Assembly (NCBI GenBank): GCA_015075305.1
Contig: JABTUS010000002.1
Coordinates: 62,001-126,000, forward strand
Reading direction: 5' to 3'
Length of the DNA: 64,000 nucleotides
DNA from: Opitutaceae bacterium
GTDB taxonomy: Bacteria; Verrucomicrobiota; Verrucomicrobiia; Opitutales; Opitutaceae
Shown here: positions 55,339 through 64,000 of the stretch, piece after piece
Position numbering within the stretch: position 1 is the first letter of the stretch
Layout of the letters: each line of letters opens with the position of its first letter
Translations under genes and position numbers: made by a program
Notes under the pieces: generated by a model
What the model saw: the letters and a program-made list of their open reading frames with translations, nothing else
Database searches by the model: none
Told to the model about the DNA's origin: nothing

Positions 55339-56243
55339 TGAAACACCCGCAATTGTTCCGGTCCGTTCGGTTCAAGCGACAGCCCCTGTGCCGGATCAAA
55401 TCCACGAAGTACGATGAGTGCAAATCCCACATACCCTCCCGCTGAAAGCGATGCCGTTGTCCGGAGTTCACCGATGCGTGCCGCTCCTTGGTACAACGCA
55501 TGAGGTTGCTCCGCTGGTCTTTGCCCTTCCCCAACCACACGCATCAACTTCCTGCGAATCTGCCCCATCGACCTCAGCCGCGCCATGGTCTCCTGGCCAA
55601 GGTAACATCCCTTGGAAAAAGAAATGGCAGACTCCTCCAAACCCGCCTCTTGCGGCAATTCGCCAGGCCCCACATCCGCCGGCACCGCCGGAATGCCCGC
55701 AAGGATGCGGCCGCGATCCACCGCCTCCACCCCGAGCAAGGGATCCGCCCGCTGCGGAAGGAGCAGCTTCGTCTCCGATATCCACTCCACGCTTGGTTCA
55801 ATTCCGCGCCGACCACTGAAAAGAAAACCCCCGCCAGATCGATGAAATTTCTTGGAACGCAGCATGGCTCCCGTGGAATCTGAAACCCACCGGACCGCTG
55901 CCTCACCACACGCCAGCACCCCATGCCAGACCGAAGAAAAATCTTCGACAATGACGTCGTCAGCAACGATATAGGTCTCCATTCGTTCGCGAAAAAAACT
56001 TCCGGATGTGCCATGGCTGAGAATCCGAAATTCATGATCACTGATTTTGAAAATCAAACTATCCGCCAAAAGCCGCCCTTTCTGGGAAAGCCAAAGAGCA
56101 TACGAAACGGCCCCGGCTTCCTGTGACCTTAAATCCTGCGTCACTTGACTTTGCAAAAAATCGAGCACATCGTCTCCCGTCACCTTCAGCCATGCGGCAG
56201 GGCGATATTCAAAGAGGCCGGAGGGGTTTTCTGAAATATTCAC
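55335..56243 (-). CDS. ygfZ: YgfZ/GcvT-fold folate-binding Fe-S repair protein
   Basis: 302 residues with the family signature KGCYLGQE (in 'SFSKGCYLGQETMARL') and a GcvT-like tetrahydrofolate fold. Helps maturation or repair of some Fe-S enzymes. Proximity to sufU fits that role, though a 154-nt gap and the small gene separate them. Confidence 0.93.
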   Translation of the reverse strand: MNISENPSGLFEYRPAAWLKVTGDDVLDFLQSQVTQDLRSQEAGAVSYALWLSQKGRLLADSLIFKISDHEFRILSHGTSGSFFRERMETYIVADDVIVEDFSSVWHGVLACGEAAVRWVSDSTGAMLRSKKFHRSGGGFLFSGRRGIEPSVEWISETKLLLPQRADPLLGVEAVDRGRILAGIPAVPADVGPGELPQEAGLEESAISFSKGCYLGQETMARLRSMGQIRRKLMRVVGEGQRPAEQPHALYQGAARIGELRTTASLSAGGYVGFALIVLRGFDPAQGLSLEPNGPEQLRVFQ

Positions 56244-56306
56244 GTATTTAAATTACTAGCTATAAGTATATTAAGAATCCTTACACGAAAATTACCAAAC
56301 TTTCGT

Positions 56307-56437
56307 TTGACATGGGATGCAGCCGGTGTATCACTTGGACCATCAGATTTTTCGATTCTCCCGCATAGCGGGAGTTTTGGGGTAACTAAGAAAGCAAATG
56401 GCCGGTCGCTTAGGGGTAGGCGACCGGCCAACTTTTT
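56307..56437 (+). promoter_or_regulatory. Attenuator-like leader of DAHP synthase
   Basis: Between ygfZ (divergent) and the DAHP synthase start is a structured leader. An 18-codon open frame (56312-56368) reads M-G-C-S-R-C-I-T-W-T-I-R-F-F-D-S-P-A and stops in the loop of hairpin 1 (CTCCCGC-ATA-GCGGGAG, 56358-56374). A terminator hairpin follows. The bases CTAAG (56386-56390) can pair with CTTAG in the terminator (56409-56413), offering an alternative fold. A promoter with TTGACA (56307) and TATCAC (56329) is possible but would start transcription after the leader codons; an AT-rich region at about 56245-56275 could be an earlier promoter. Confidence 0.5.
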
Positions 56438-56439
56438 TT
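56399..56439 (+). terminator. Intrinsic terminator in the DAHP synthase leader
   Basis: Perfect 11-bp stem TGGCCGGTCGC (56399-56409) / GCGACCGGCCA (56420-56430), 10-nt loop, then AC and seven T. Transcription from the plus strand would end 94 nt before the DAHP synthase gene. No plus-strand gene lies upstream, so it must act in that gene's own leader. Confidence 0.85.
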
Positions 56440-56532
56440 ATTCGATTCGCCTTTGGCAATCCTGAATGGCTTCCAGCCGACTCCGATGACGGGCTTGCGT
56501 GGATCGCCCTCCATCCGCCAATTTGGCAGGTC

Positions 56533-57591
56533 ATGCATGTTACGTCCGACATCAATGTCGTTGAGAACCGTGCCCTGCCATCTCCGGCGGAGCTGCTGGC
56601 CGAAATTCCGAAATCTGCGACACAGTCCGCCTTCGTGACCGAAGCTCGTTCCCAGATCCGGCGTCTCATATTCACGGATGACAAGCGGTTCCTCCTGATC
56701 GTCGGCCCGTGCTCAATCCATGATGTCGAAGCCGGCCGCGACTACGGCAGGCGGCTGGCCAACCTCTCCCGCGAGGTCTCCGATCGCATCATGATCGTCA
56801 TGCGGGTCTATTTTGAGAAACCGCGCACGACCGTCGGCTGGAAGGGCCTCGTCATGGATCCGCACCTGGACGGAACGCACGACATCGCCCATGGGCTTCG
56901 CACTGGCCGCGCCTTTCTCCGCGATATCCTCGATCTGGGTCTGCCAACCGCAACCGAGCTCCTCGACCCCATCACCCCCCAATACGTCGCCGATCTGATC
57001 TGCTGGGGCGCCATTGGAGCCCGCACGACCGAGTCCCAGACCCATCGGCAGATGGCGTCCGGCCTTTCCATGCCCCTCGGTTTCAAGAACGGAACCGACG
57101 GTGGAATCCAGACGGCCATAAACGCCATCAAGGCCGCCTCGCAGCCCCAGACTTTCCTCGGCATCAATGTCAATGGCGCCGCCTCCGCTGTCGTCACCCG
57201 CGGCAACCCCAACTGCCACGTGGTGCTTCGCGGCGGATCCGCCGGCCCCAACTACTCCGCGCAGCACATTGCACAGACGGAAACCGCGCTCGAAAAGGCG
57301 GGACTTCCCCTCTCGATCCTCGTCGATTGCTCCCACGACAACTCCCTCAAGAAGCCCGAACGTCAACCCGAGGTCATGCGGACGCTGCTTGCCCAGATCG
57401 CCTCCGGAAACCGGTCCATCATGGGTGCCATGGTCGAAAGCAATCTGAGCGCCGGCAGCCAGCCGTTCCCACAGCCCCGGGAAAACCTTCGTTACGGAGT
57501 CAGCATCACGGACGGCTGCATCGACTGGGCGACCACCGAATCGCTCGTCCGCGAAATCCACGCAGCTCTGGCACCGCGCTTCAGCAAATAG
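56533..57591 (+). CDS. aroF: 3-deoxy-7-phosphoheptulonate synthase, class I
   Basis: 352 residues, close to E. coli AroG (350). '[11 protein letters not shown]', '[18 protein letters not shown]', '[12 protein letters not shown]', 'GFKNGTDGG', '[10 protein letters not shown]' and 'GAMVESNL' are invariant blocks. First step of the shikimate pathway. The frame stays open upstream to 56398, but that would encode the terminator stem, and 56533 gives the family length. AroF/G/H isozyme identity is not resolved. Confidence 0.94.
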   Translation: MHVTSDINVVENRALPSPAELLAEIPKSATQSAFVTEARSQIRRLIFTDDKRFLLIVGPCSIHDVEAGRDYGRRLANLSREVSDRIMIVMRVYFEKPRTTVGWKGLVMDPHLDGTHDIAHGLRTGRAFLRDILDLGLPTATELLDPITPQYVADLICWGAIGARTTESQTHRQMASGLSMPLGFKNGTDGGIQTAINAIKAASQPQTFLGINVNGAASAVVTRGNPNCHVVLRGGSAGPNYSAQHIAQTETALEKAGLPLSILVDCSHDNSLKKPERQPEVMRTLLAQIASGNRSIMGAMVESNLSAGSQPFPQPRENLRYGVSITDGCIDWATTESLVREIHAALAPRFSK

Positions 57592-57706
57592 GGAACCAGG
57601 CGGAGTTCCGCCGACGCAGGACATCTCCGGCATCATTCTCCAAAAGCGGCAGGCAGGGATTGCCTCCACAGCCTCGCACTTCGTACACTCGCTCCTCTCA
57701 TCAATC

Positions 57707-58690
57707 ATGAAAGCTCCCTTACGTGTCGCTGTGACCGGTGCCGCCGGCCAGATCGGATATTCCCTCCTTTTCCGCATCGCCTCAGGCGCGATGTTCGGAC
57801 CCGAACAGCCGGTGATCCTCCAGTTGATCGAGGCACCGATCGAAAAGGTCATGAAGGCCTTGGAGGGTGTCGCCATGGAACTCGACGACTGCGCATTCCC
57901 GCTGCTCAAGGGAATCGTCATGACCGACGACGCCCGGGTCGGTTTCAAGGACGCCAACTGGTCCCTGCTGGTCGGCGCCAAACCACGCGGTCCCGGCATG
58001 GAGCGCGCCGACCTCCTCAAGGACAATGGAAAAATCTTCATCGGGCAGGGCCGCATCATCGATGAAGTCGCCTCTGCGGACGCCCGTGTCGCCGTCGTCG
58101 GCAATCCGGCAAACACCAACTGCATGATCGCCGCCAGTCAGGCGCGGCGACTCACTCCCGATCGTTTCACCGCCATGGTTCGGCTGGACCAGAACCGCGC
58201 GCAAACCCAGCTCGCGAAGAAGGCCGGCGTCGACCTGACCACCGTCCAGAACATCTTCATCTACGGCAACCACAGCCCGACGATGTTCCCCGCGTTTGCC
58301 CACGCCACGATCGGCGGCAAACCCGCCTCCTCGGTCATCAACGACGCCACCTGGCTCCAGGGCCCCTTCTGCGAAACAGTCGGCAAACGCGGAGCCGCAA
58401 TCATCGCCGCACGCGGCGCCTCCTCGGCCGCCTCAGCCGCAAACGCCCTCGTCGACCACGTCCGCAGCCTCGTCACTCCAGGCGCCATTCACTCCGTCGC
58501 GGTGAAGTCCAACGGCGCCTACGGCTTCGATCCAAACGTCTGGGCCGGCATGCCGGTCAGGACAACCACGCCCGGCAGCTACGAGGTCATCCAGGGCTAC
58601 GCCATGGACGACTTCGCGAAATCAAAGATCGCCGCGACGAACAAGGAGCTCGTCGAGGAGCGCTCCATGGTCGTCGACATGCTCGGTTGA
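57707..58690 (+). CDS. mdh: Malate dehydrogenase
   Basis: 327 residues, type-2 [13 protein letters not shown] (NAD site), '[14 protein letters not shown]' (substrate Arg), 'VGNPANTN' and the active His in '[10 protein letters not shown]'. TCA-cycle enzyme. 115 nt after DAHP synthase. Confidence 0.97.
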   Translation: MKAPLRVAVTGAAGQIGYSLLFRIASGAMFGPEQPVILQLIEAPIEKVMKALEGVAMELDDCAFPLLKGIVMTDDARVGFKDANWSLLVGAKPRGPGMERADLLKDNGKIFIGQGRIIDEVASADARVAVVGNPANTNCMIAASQARRLTPDRFTAMVRLDQNRAQTQLAKKAGVDLTTVQNIFIYGNHSPTMFPAFAHATIGGKPASSVINDATWLQGPFCETVGKRGAAIIAARGASSAASAANALVDHVRSLVTPGAIHSVAVKSNGAYGFDPNVWAGMPVRTTTPGSYEVIQGYAMDDFAKSKIAATNKELVEERSMVVDMLG

Positions 58691-58726
58691 CATACTGTCA
58701 TCGCGGAAGCGGACTCTTCGCGCTCT

Positions 58727-60649
58727 TCAGGAAGCCGCTTCCGCAGGGCTGGCCTCAGCAATCAGCTCGCGAACTTCGTCGCCCAGGATCGTCTCCTTGT
58801 CGATCAAAGCCCGGGCTATGGCATCAAGCTCCACGCGATGCTCCCGCACTTGATCCAGCGTATGAGAATACTGTTCGGCCAGCAGCGACTTCATGTGCTG
58901 CTCAGCCTCATGCACGGTCTGCGCACTGGCGAGCGGCTCGCTCGAATCCGGTCGGCTCAACGCGAGAAATCCGAGGGGTGACATTCCCCACTCAAACACC
59001 ATCTGCCGCGCCAGCGCCGTCGCCTGCTGGATGTCCGCGGATGCTCCGCTGGTGATGCGACCCAGCGCAACCTCCTCCGCCACGCGCCCCGCCATCAGGC
59101 ACCTGATCCGTGCGATGATCTGATCCCGCGAGAAATTCACGAGGTCGCGCTCGGGTGAAAAGTGCGTGCTGCCAAGCGAACCTCCGCGCGGGATGATCGT
59201 CACCTTGTGCAGCGTCACACTGCCGTCGCCGGTCAGCACCTGCATGAGCGCATGACCCGCCTCGTGAAAGGCGATCACGCGCCGGTCCTCCTCCGTCATC
59301 ACGCGCGTATTTTCACGACCCCAGGAAATCTTGTCGCGCGCCTCCTCAAGGTCGGAGCGCAGCACCGTCGTCCGATTGTGCCGGGCCGCATGCAGCGCCC
59401 CCTCATTGATGAGATTCGCCAGATCGGCTCCCGAAAATCCCGACGTGCCCTTGGCCACCTCGGCCAGGTCGACACTTGCGTCCAGCCTCACCGCAGCGGC
59501 ATGCACCTTGAGGATCTCCTCGCGTCCGCGCAGGTCGGGCAGCCCGACGTACACCTGGCGGTCGAACCGCCCCGGACGCTGCAGGGCCTTGTCGATGATG
59601 TCCGCGCGATTCGTCGCGCCAAAGACCACGACGGCGTCGTCGGACGAGAAACCGTCCATCTCCACCAGCAGTGCGTTCAGCGTCTGCTCATGCTCCTGGT
59701 TTCCGGAGGCGCTGCTCCCGCGCTGGCGTCCCACCGCGTCGATTTCGTCGATGAAGATGATGCTGGGAGCGTTGCGGCGCGCCTCCTTGAAGAGCGAGCG
59801 CACGCGCGAGGCTCCGACGCCCACGTAAAGTTCAACAAAATCAGACCCCGAAAGGCTGTAGAATTTCGCCCTCGCCTCCCCCGCCACCGCCTTCGCCAGC
59901 ATCGTTTTTCCCGTTCCAGGCGGCCCCACAAGGAGAACCCCCTTGGGCATCCGCCCTCCGGCCGCGCGAAAGCGCTCGGGCGCCTTCAGAAATTCGACAA
60001 TTTCCGAAACCTCCTCCTTGGCCTCATTGCAGCCGGCAACCGAAGAGAAGCGCACGCTCGAGTTCACCGGCTGAAACGCCTTGGACGAAAAGGCATGATT
60101 GCGACCCGCCAGCTTCATCAGCACGAAGGCGGCGACCACGAACAGCAGCGTGATCCCTAGCACCTGGGTGAGGCCGTCCACGACCGGAAGCGCGAGCTCC
60201 GCGACCGTTTTTCCACCGCCCTGCCCGCGAAGCCAGGCCAGATCGCCTTCGAGAAAACGCCGCTCCCGCAGCAGCGTGATGTCCGCGTCGGTCAGGCGGC
60301 CCGTGCTGCGCACGATCTCCGGGCGGCGCCTGCCATCGACCTCAACAAACGGCGCGCCGATCGCCTCCGCCCGAACCTCAGCCAGGCCCTGCGAACCCGA
60401 GAAGTATCCAATTTTCCCCGACAAATAGTCGCCCGCCCTGACCTTCTCCATGAACTCAGCCATCGAAACCTGCCGGATTCCCTTTGAAAGCGCGGCCGGA
60501 TCCGGCTGCTTGTGCGTCAGGTAGACATCAAGGCATGCGAATGCGGCGAACAACCCGACCCCCGCTGAAATCCACGCGATGACGTTTCTATTCACTCCCT
60601 TCCTACTCGGCGCACCGCACTTCAGATTTAGGCGGGTTTTGGGCCGCAT
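58727..60649 (-). CDS. ftsH: Membrane AAA protease FtsH
   Basis: About 640 residues. N-terminal membrane segment, periplasmic part, second membrane segment ('[20 protein letters not shown]'), Walker A GPPGTGKT, Walker B '[11 protein letters not shown]', '[10 protein letters not shown]' and the Zn motif HEAGH. Degrades membrane and regulatory proteins. A GTG at 60595 would begin only a few residues before the first membrane segment and is an alternative start. Confidence 0.95.
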   Translation of the reverse strand: MRPKTRLNLKCGAPSRKGVNRNVIAWISAGVGLFAAFACLDVYLTHKQPDPAALSKGIRQVSMAEFMEKVRAGDYLSGKIGYFSGSQGLAEVRAEAIGAPFVEVDGRRRPEIVRSTGRLTDADITLLRERRFLEGDLAWLRGQGGGKTVAELALPVVDGLTQVLGITLLFVVAAFVLMKLAGRNHAFSSKAFQPVNSSVRFSSVAGCNEAKEEVSEIVEFLKAPERFRAAGGRMPKGVLLVGPPGTGKTMLAKAVAGEARAKFYSLSGSDFVELYVGVGASRVRSLFKEARRNAPSIIFIDEIDAVGRQRGSSASGNQEHEQTLNALLVEMDGFSSDDAVVVFGATNRADIIDKALQRPGRFDRQVYVGLPDLRGREEILKVHAAAVRLDASVDLAEVAKGTSGFSGADLANLINEGALHAARHNRTTVLRSDLEEARDKISWGRENTRVMTEEDRRVIAFHEAGHALMQVLTGDGSVTLHKVTIIPRGGSLGSTHFSPERDLVNFSRDQIIARIRCLMAGRVAEEVALGRITSGASADIQQATALARQMVFEWGMSPLGFLALSRPDSSEPLASAQTVHEAEQHMKSLLAEQYSHTLDQVREHRVELDAIARALIDKETILGDEVRELIAEASPAEAAS

Positions 60650-60720
60650 CACCGTCCGGACGCAGCCCCACCTGCGCGAACCTCCCTGTTCGCGGACCAA
60701 CCGTCAGACGCGAGCGATGC

Positions 60721-60909
60721 TCACGCCTTTTCGTCCAACAATGCCGGTTTCTCGTCGGAGGCTATCGCCACCTCGTTGATCAACTTGAGGGCGGCATGTC
60801 CTTCCAGGGTCACCATGTCCTGGACCTTCCTTGCCACCTCCACGTCGTACAACGATGCGATGTCCACCGGAAGCAGCGGCACCGTGCTGACTGACGTCAC
60901 TGAGTTCAT
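60721..60909 (-). CDS. Small YjfB-like putative motility protein
   Basis: 62 residues: Ser/Thr/Val-rich start, then 'PVDIASLYDVEVARKVQDMV' and a helix ending LINEVA. This is like the small YjfB-type 'putative motility' proteins, but the match is by eye. Support comes from the sigma-28-like promoter directly upstream. A start at 60987 would place the promoter inside the gene, so 60909 was chosen. Confidence 0.5.
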   Translation of the reverse strand: MNSVTSVSTVPLLPVDIASLYDVEVARKVQDMVTLEGHAALKLINEVAIASDEKPALLDEKA

Positions 60910-60916
60910 GCCGGGA

Positions 60917-60943
60917 ATATCGTCTTTCCGACGCGCAAGTTTA
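60917..60943 (-). promoter_or_regulatory. Sigma-28 (FliA)-like promoter
   Basis: On the minus strand TAAACTTG (60943-60936), 11 nt, then GACGATAT (60924-60917), against the consensus TAAAGTTT-N11-GCCGATAA: 12 of 16 bases and exact spacing. The -10 ends 7 nt before the ATG, so the mRNA would be leaderless or nearly so. Confidence 0.6.
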
Positions 60944-61005
60944 GCTCCTCCAGTGTCATACAACACGCATGCAACTCGTATGAACACTATCCCTCAGCCG
61001 ATCCC

Positions 61006-61017
61006 GGGAATATTCCC
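61006..61017. repeat. GGGAATATTCCC palindrome
   Basis: Perfect 12-bp palindrome in the 255-bp divergent gap between the YjfB-like gene and the DUF4388 gene, flanked by CCC and CGGGG. Could be an operator. On the plus strand an ACCGATAA box (61078-61085) resembles a sigma-28 -10 but lacks a -35. Confidence 0.45.
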
Positions 61018-61165
61018 CGGGGTGCCTGAGGGCGCCCCCGGGCGGCATCCCCGGAATCCACGGATTGTTTAAGGGAAACCGATAAATTTCGACCAAACCA
61101 TGCCGATCAAACGGTGCGCGTCCGCCTCCACTCTTCGAGGCATCCGGCGCGCGCGCCGTACCTTC

Positions 61166-61684
61166 ATGGAAACCTCGTCACCTTCCATCGACCTCCTCTG
61201 GGAGTTGAGTGAAATCGAACGCAAGCTGGCCACGGCTCCGGATGCAAAGGGCTACCTGAAGCTGGCCGCCGGATATGCCGATGCAGGCTGGCTCAAGGAT
61301 GCCAAGCGCGCCGTTCAGCAGGCAACCGCCCTGTCCAACGGTCTTCCCGTGATCGCCGAGACAAAGGCGCCCGGATGCATCGGGCCCTGCACGCCGCCGG
61401 TCCTCCTGGAAATCATGCGCTCGCTCCACCTCACGGCCAAGTCAGGCGATCTCCGGCTGGAGGTTCCCGGTGGCGTTTCCGTCACCATCCACTTCCTCAA
61501 GGGTCATGTGATCGACGCCCAGTCCTCCGACACCACCCGCGGTGAGAACGCATGGCAGCGCGCCACGTCGCTCCCGGCCTCCTCCTACCATTTCAAATCC
61601 GGACATCCCGACACCAACATGCGATCGCTGCAGGGCAGCACCCGCGACATGATCGACGCGTTCGCCAAACGCATCGCCGCCTGA
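61166..61684 (+). CDS. DUF4388/PATAN-domain protein
   Basis: 172 residues. N-terminal helical part ('LLWELSEIERKLATAPDAKG', TPR-like) and a C-terminal DUF4388-type block ('LEIMRSLHLTAKSGDLRLEV', 'IHFLKGHVIDAQS', 'AWQRATSLPASSYHFKSG'). Such domains occur in regulators and gliding or motility control. 7 nt before the response regulator, so probably one operon. Start at METSSPS; ATG at 61100 is an alternative. Confidence 0.72.
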   Translation: METSSPSIDLLWELSEIERKLATAPDAKGYLKLAAGYADAGWLKDAKRAVQQATALSNGLPVIAETKAPGCIGPCTPPVLLEIMRSLHLTAKSGDLRLEVPGGVSVTIHFLKGHVIDAQSSDTTRGENAWQRATSLPASSYHFKSGHPDTNMRSLQGSTRDMIDAFAKRIAA

Positions 61685-61691
61685 TCCCGAC

Positions 61692-63449
61692 ATGCGCATC
61701 CTGATTCTCGAAGACGAACGCGCCACAGCGCAGCTGCTGGGCATGCTGCTCACCACGTCCGGCCACACCATCGTGCACGCCGTCGACGGCAACGAGGGGC
61801 TGAAGCAGCTTCGCGCCGCACCCTGCGATCTCGTCATTTCCGATGTCCAGATGGTCCCCATGGACGGGTTCCAGTTCCTCTCGGTCGTGCGCGACGAGTT
61901 TCCCCGCCTTCTGGTTGTCCTCGCATCCGCATGCAGCGACCTTCACGCGCGCGTGGAGAGCCAGCCGCACAAGCCGTTCGACGTCGTCCACAAGCCGTTC
62001 CGCATCGAGGAAATCCGCCGCGTGCTGAACCGCGCGGCGGAGGCCCTCAATGTCCAGGCCGGAATCGCCCAGGCCTCCACCGCTGGAGCGTCCGCATCAC
62101 CATCCGATTCCACGGCATCCATCAACAATGCCCTTGCCGCTCTTTTCCCCGGCATCGCATTTGCCGCGACACGGTCGAAACTGGCGCGCATGATGCGCCA
62201 GCCTGGCAACGCTCTGGTCGTCGCCGAGCCCGGACTGATCTGCCCCGACTCGCTTCAACTCTGGCGCGAGGCGTCTCCCAACCCGGGTGCTTCCTGGCAG
62301 GTGCTCGACGCGAAAAACTGCGACACCGACACCAAGGCCGCGCTCTTTGGAGAGGATGGTCTTCCCGGCCCGATCACGCTCGCCGCCCGCGGAGGCACCC
62401 TCGTCCTTCTCAACCTGGATTCACTGCCTGCAAGCGACCAGGCGAAACTCACCGGACTGCTCCAGGGCACGCCACCCACGCGGATGATTGCAACCGTCCG
62501 CCGCGATCCCGACCTCCTGCTCGAGGAGGGTTTGATCGACGAGTCCCTCTATTTCCGCTTCTCGACAAGCGCCATCTCCATCCCTGCGCTCTGTGATCTC
62601 GTCGAGCACATCGACGCGATTTTCACGGATGTGCTTCGCGCGTCGCCTGACTTTCCCTTCGCGTCGATGGATCTCCAGATTGAATCCGCGGCTTCGGCCG
62701 CCATCCGCGGCTATCGCTGGCCCGACAATCTGTCGGAGCTGCGGGCCGTCGCCGACTGGACAGCCACGCAGATGCGCTCTCCACGGGTGGTCCTTTCCCA
62801 CCTCCCGGAGCGCTTTCGGGGAATCCACATTGAGACGCTCGCCGACGCCCTTGCGAGAGCGCAGCGCGAGCACCTGCAGCGCGCCATACGCGTCACCCCG
62901 AGTCCCGCCGAAGCGGCACGGGCCCTGGGCGTCACCCACGAGGATCTGACCCGGGCTCTCGCTTCGAATGGACCGGATCTCTTTTCAATCGGCAGCGAGG
63001 CCGTTCAACGGACGGAAGGCGCCCCGGCCGCATCAGTCGGGACACGCACGCGAAACGGATTCCTCATCATCGCCGCCGATGACCGGCTTCGCCTCCCGAT
63101 GGAGGCGCATTTCGCGGGCATTTCCATCGACACCCGTAGTGCGATTGACGGCCTGCAGGCCATCGCGCGGATCCTGCTCGCACCTGTCAGGCCCAGATTC
63201 GTGATCATCTGCGGGCCGACTCCTCCCTTTGAGCTGCCGGAATTCATCGCGCAGCTTCGACGCATCGAGCCTTCGCTCACCATCGCCACCCTGGGCGCCG
63301 AAACCGAGATCGACGGCGTCTCCTGCTTCCCCTCGCTCGACTGCATGGACAAGTTCGCGTCCTGCGTCGCCCACCTTCTCAGCGCGAGAACGCCCGCGCC
63401 CGTCAGCCCTCCGGCGGCCGCGGCCGCGGTCGCTGTCGCTGTCGCGTGA
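61692..63449 (+). CDS. Receiver plus degenerate NtrC-like AAA, Fis-like HTH and pseudo-receiver
   Basis: 585 residues. Receiver 1-120 is intact: Glu7-Asp8, phospho-Asp51 (ISDVQM) and Lys101 (VHKPF). Residues about 150-355 align with the sigma-54 activator AAA domain: ALFG (217-220), 'LAARGGTLVLLNLDSLPASD', 'RMIATVRRDPDL', 'LYFRFSTSAISIPAL' and 'YRWPDNLSELRAV'. The Walker A box is lost (AEPGLICP), the Walker B acid is gone (VLLNL for FLDE) and GAFTGA is missing. A Fis-like helix-turn-helix (about 388-425) follows, then a second receiver-like part (about 455-560) without the phospho-Asp. The tail is Ala/Pro/Val-rich. Confidence 0.85.
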   Translation: MRILILEDERATAQLLGMLLTTSGHTIVHAVDGNEGLKQLRAAPCDLVISDVQMVPMDGFQFLSVVRDEFPRLLVVLASACSDLHARVESQPHKPFDVVHKPFRIEEIRRVLNRAAEALNVQAGIAQASTAGASASPSDSTASINNALAALFPGIAFAATRSKLARMMRQPGNALVVAEPGLICPDSLQLWREASPNPGASWQVLDAKNCDTDTKAALFGEDGLPGPITLAARGGTLVLLNLDSLPASDQAKLTGLLQGTPPTRMIATVRRDPDLLLEEGLIDESLYFRFSTSAISIPALCDLVEHIDAIFTDVLRASPDFPFASMDLQIESAASAAIRGYRWPDNLSELRAVADWTATQMRSPRVVLSHLPERFRGIHIETLADALARAQREHLQRAIRVTPSPAEAARALGVTHEDLTRALASNGPDLFSIGSEAVQRTEGAPAASVGTRTRNGFLIIAADDRLRLPMEAHFAGISIDTRSAIDGLQAIARILLAPVRPRFVIICGPTPPFELPEFIAQLRRIEPSLTIATLGAETEIDGVSCFPSLDCMDKFASCVAHLLSARTPAPVSPPAAAAAVAVAVA

Positions 63450-63493
63450 GAAGATTCTTGCGCGCCTGAAAAAGACCGCCTCCCATCGAAGGG

Positions 63494-64000
63494 ATGGCCT
63501 CCGACGGAGAAAAATCTGGAAACAGGGAATGCGGGGTCGTCTCGCCGCGGGGATTCACCCTTTCTCAAGCCGTCATCGGTCGCACGCTCGCCACTCCATG
63601 GAAGCGGCTGCTCTCCATTCTTCTGGACATGGTTGTCGTCGCGGTGCTCTCCCTGCTCTCCGGCCCGTGGCTCGGCCTCGCCACCGGCGCCATGCTGATC
63701 GTGCTGTTTGGAAACGATCCTGAAGCGCCGATCCCCAAGAAGGCCGTTCGATGGGCCTGCCGCGCCATGGGCGCCATCGTCATCGTGCTTTCCGTCCTCG
63801 CCCTCGGCCATCTCCCCTTGCTGAAGGAGCGCGGGTTGCAGATCGATGCGCTGACCGGATTCGAGCCCAGCCAGGCCCAGCGGGAGGTCATCGTCCTCCC
63901 GCCCAACGCGACAAACGGAGAAGTGCGCACGGTCGTCGATCGACTTCAGCACCAGGTGGAGGAACTGAAGAAGGACAACGAAACCCAGCGCAAAACCGCG
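63494..64000 (+). CDS. RDD-like membrane protein, C-terminus cut by window edge
   Basis: 169 residues visible, open to the window end. After about 38 polar residues comes 'WKRLLSILLDMVVVAVLSLL', similar to RDD-domain starts, then two more membrane segments, and at the end a charged helical region ('VDRLQHQVEELKKDNETQR') that may be a coiled coil. Function unknown. 44 nt after the regulator. Confidence 0.6.
   Translation, partial: MASDGEKSGNRECGVVSPRGFTLSQAVIGRTLATPWKRLLSILLDMVVVAVLSLLSGPWLGLATGAMLIVLFGNDPEAPIPKKAVRWACRAMGAIVIVLSVLALGHLPLLKERGLQIDALTGFEPSQAQREVIVLPPNATNGEVRTVVDRLQHQVEELKKDNETQRKTA

Noticed and set aside
56398-56532. N-terminal extension of DAHP synthase starting at 56398
   Set aside because: It would be translated from the terminator stem and T tract, and 56533 already gives the usual family length.
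61078-61085. Second sigma-28 promoter on the plus strand before the DUF4388 gene
   Set aside because: ACCGATAA fits the -10 but nothing like TAAA is present at the required distance upstream.
63395-63449. Frameshift suspected in the Ala/Pro/Val-rich tail of the degenerate NtrC regulator
   Set aside because: Low-complexity tails of this kind occur at GC-rich gene ends, and the frame closes normally before the next gene.

Overview
The window reads as a high-GC (low 60s percent, judged by eye), Gram-negative member of the Verrucomicrobiota, most likely Opitutaceae-like. Pointers are TonB-dependent receptors with an N-terminal 'LSPFVVST...GY' type segment and no SusD partner, many secreted sugar enzymes with Sec or Tat signals, weak Shine-Dalgarno signals, and lineage-style intergenic repeats. 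Both ends are cut inside genes: a TonB receptor at the left edge and an RDD-like membrane protein at the right edge.

Positions 1-36 kb form a sugar-acid (uronate/aldonate) uptake and catabolism island. A minus-strand run of 14 genes (23807 down to 5007) begins with a TonB receptor, followed by two paralogous secreted toroid-like proteins, a beta-propeller protein, a sugar isomerase-like TIM barrel, a kelch/NanM-like protein, a tandemly duplicated module of enolase-superfamily dehydratase plus D-2-hydroxyacid dehydrogenase, an amidohydrolase, a DapA/NanA-family lyase, a CehA-like metallohydrolase and an MFS transporter. Divergent from it (24200-27764) is a tight operon of two Gfo/Idh oxidoreductases, an HpcH/HpaI aldolase and an SDR. 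Next come uxuA with an SDR-type uxuB (minus strand) and a Weimberg-type trio (FAH-fold dehydratase, 2,5-dioxovalerate dehydrogenase, YjhG-type xylonate dehydratase). At the far left are a second TonB receptor, an SDR and a Tat-exported sialidase-fold protein. A GTATAC-centred palindrome (TGTATACA or one base off) lies upstream of four of these transcription units, and sits at exactly 38 nt before the start codon of both TonB receptors. This suggests one GntR-like (UxuR/ExuR-type) regulon whose regulator lies outside the window.

Positions 36-64 kb are mostly core and housekeeping: a TlpA-like thioredoxin, tex, a VapBC pair, glgA, a VOC protein, a five-gene envelope operon (PEGA protein, CsgG-like, COG3014 lipoprotein, YcfL, LpoB), a RAYT-type Y1 transposase with inverted flanks, a second toxin-antitoxin pair with a perfect palindromic operator, a penicillin-acylase-family protein, upp, an MFS transporter, sufU, a small coupled ORF with ygfZ, a class I DAHP synthase behind an attenuator-like leader, mdh and ftsH. 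The right end has a small YjfB-like protein behind a sigma-28-like promoter, a DUF4388/PATAN protein, and a regulator that looks like an NtrC protein whose ATPase centre has decayed.
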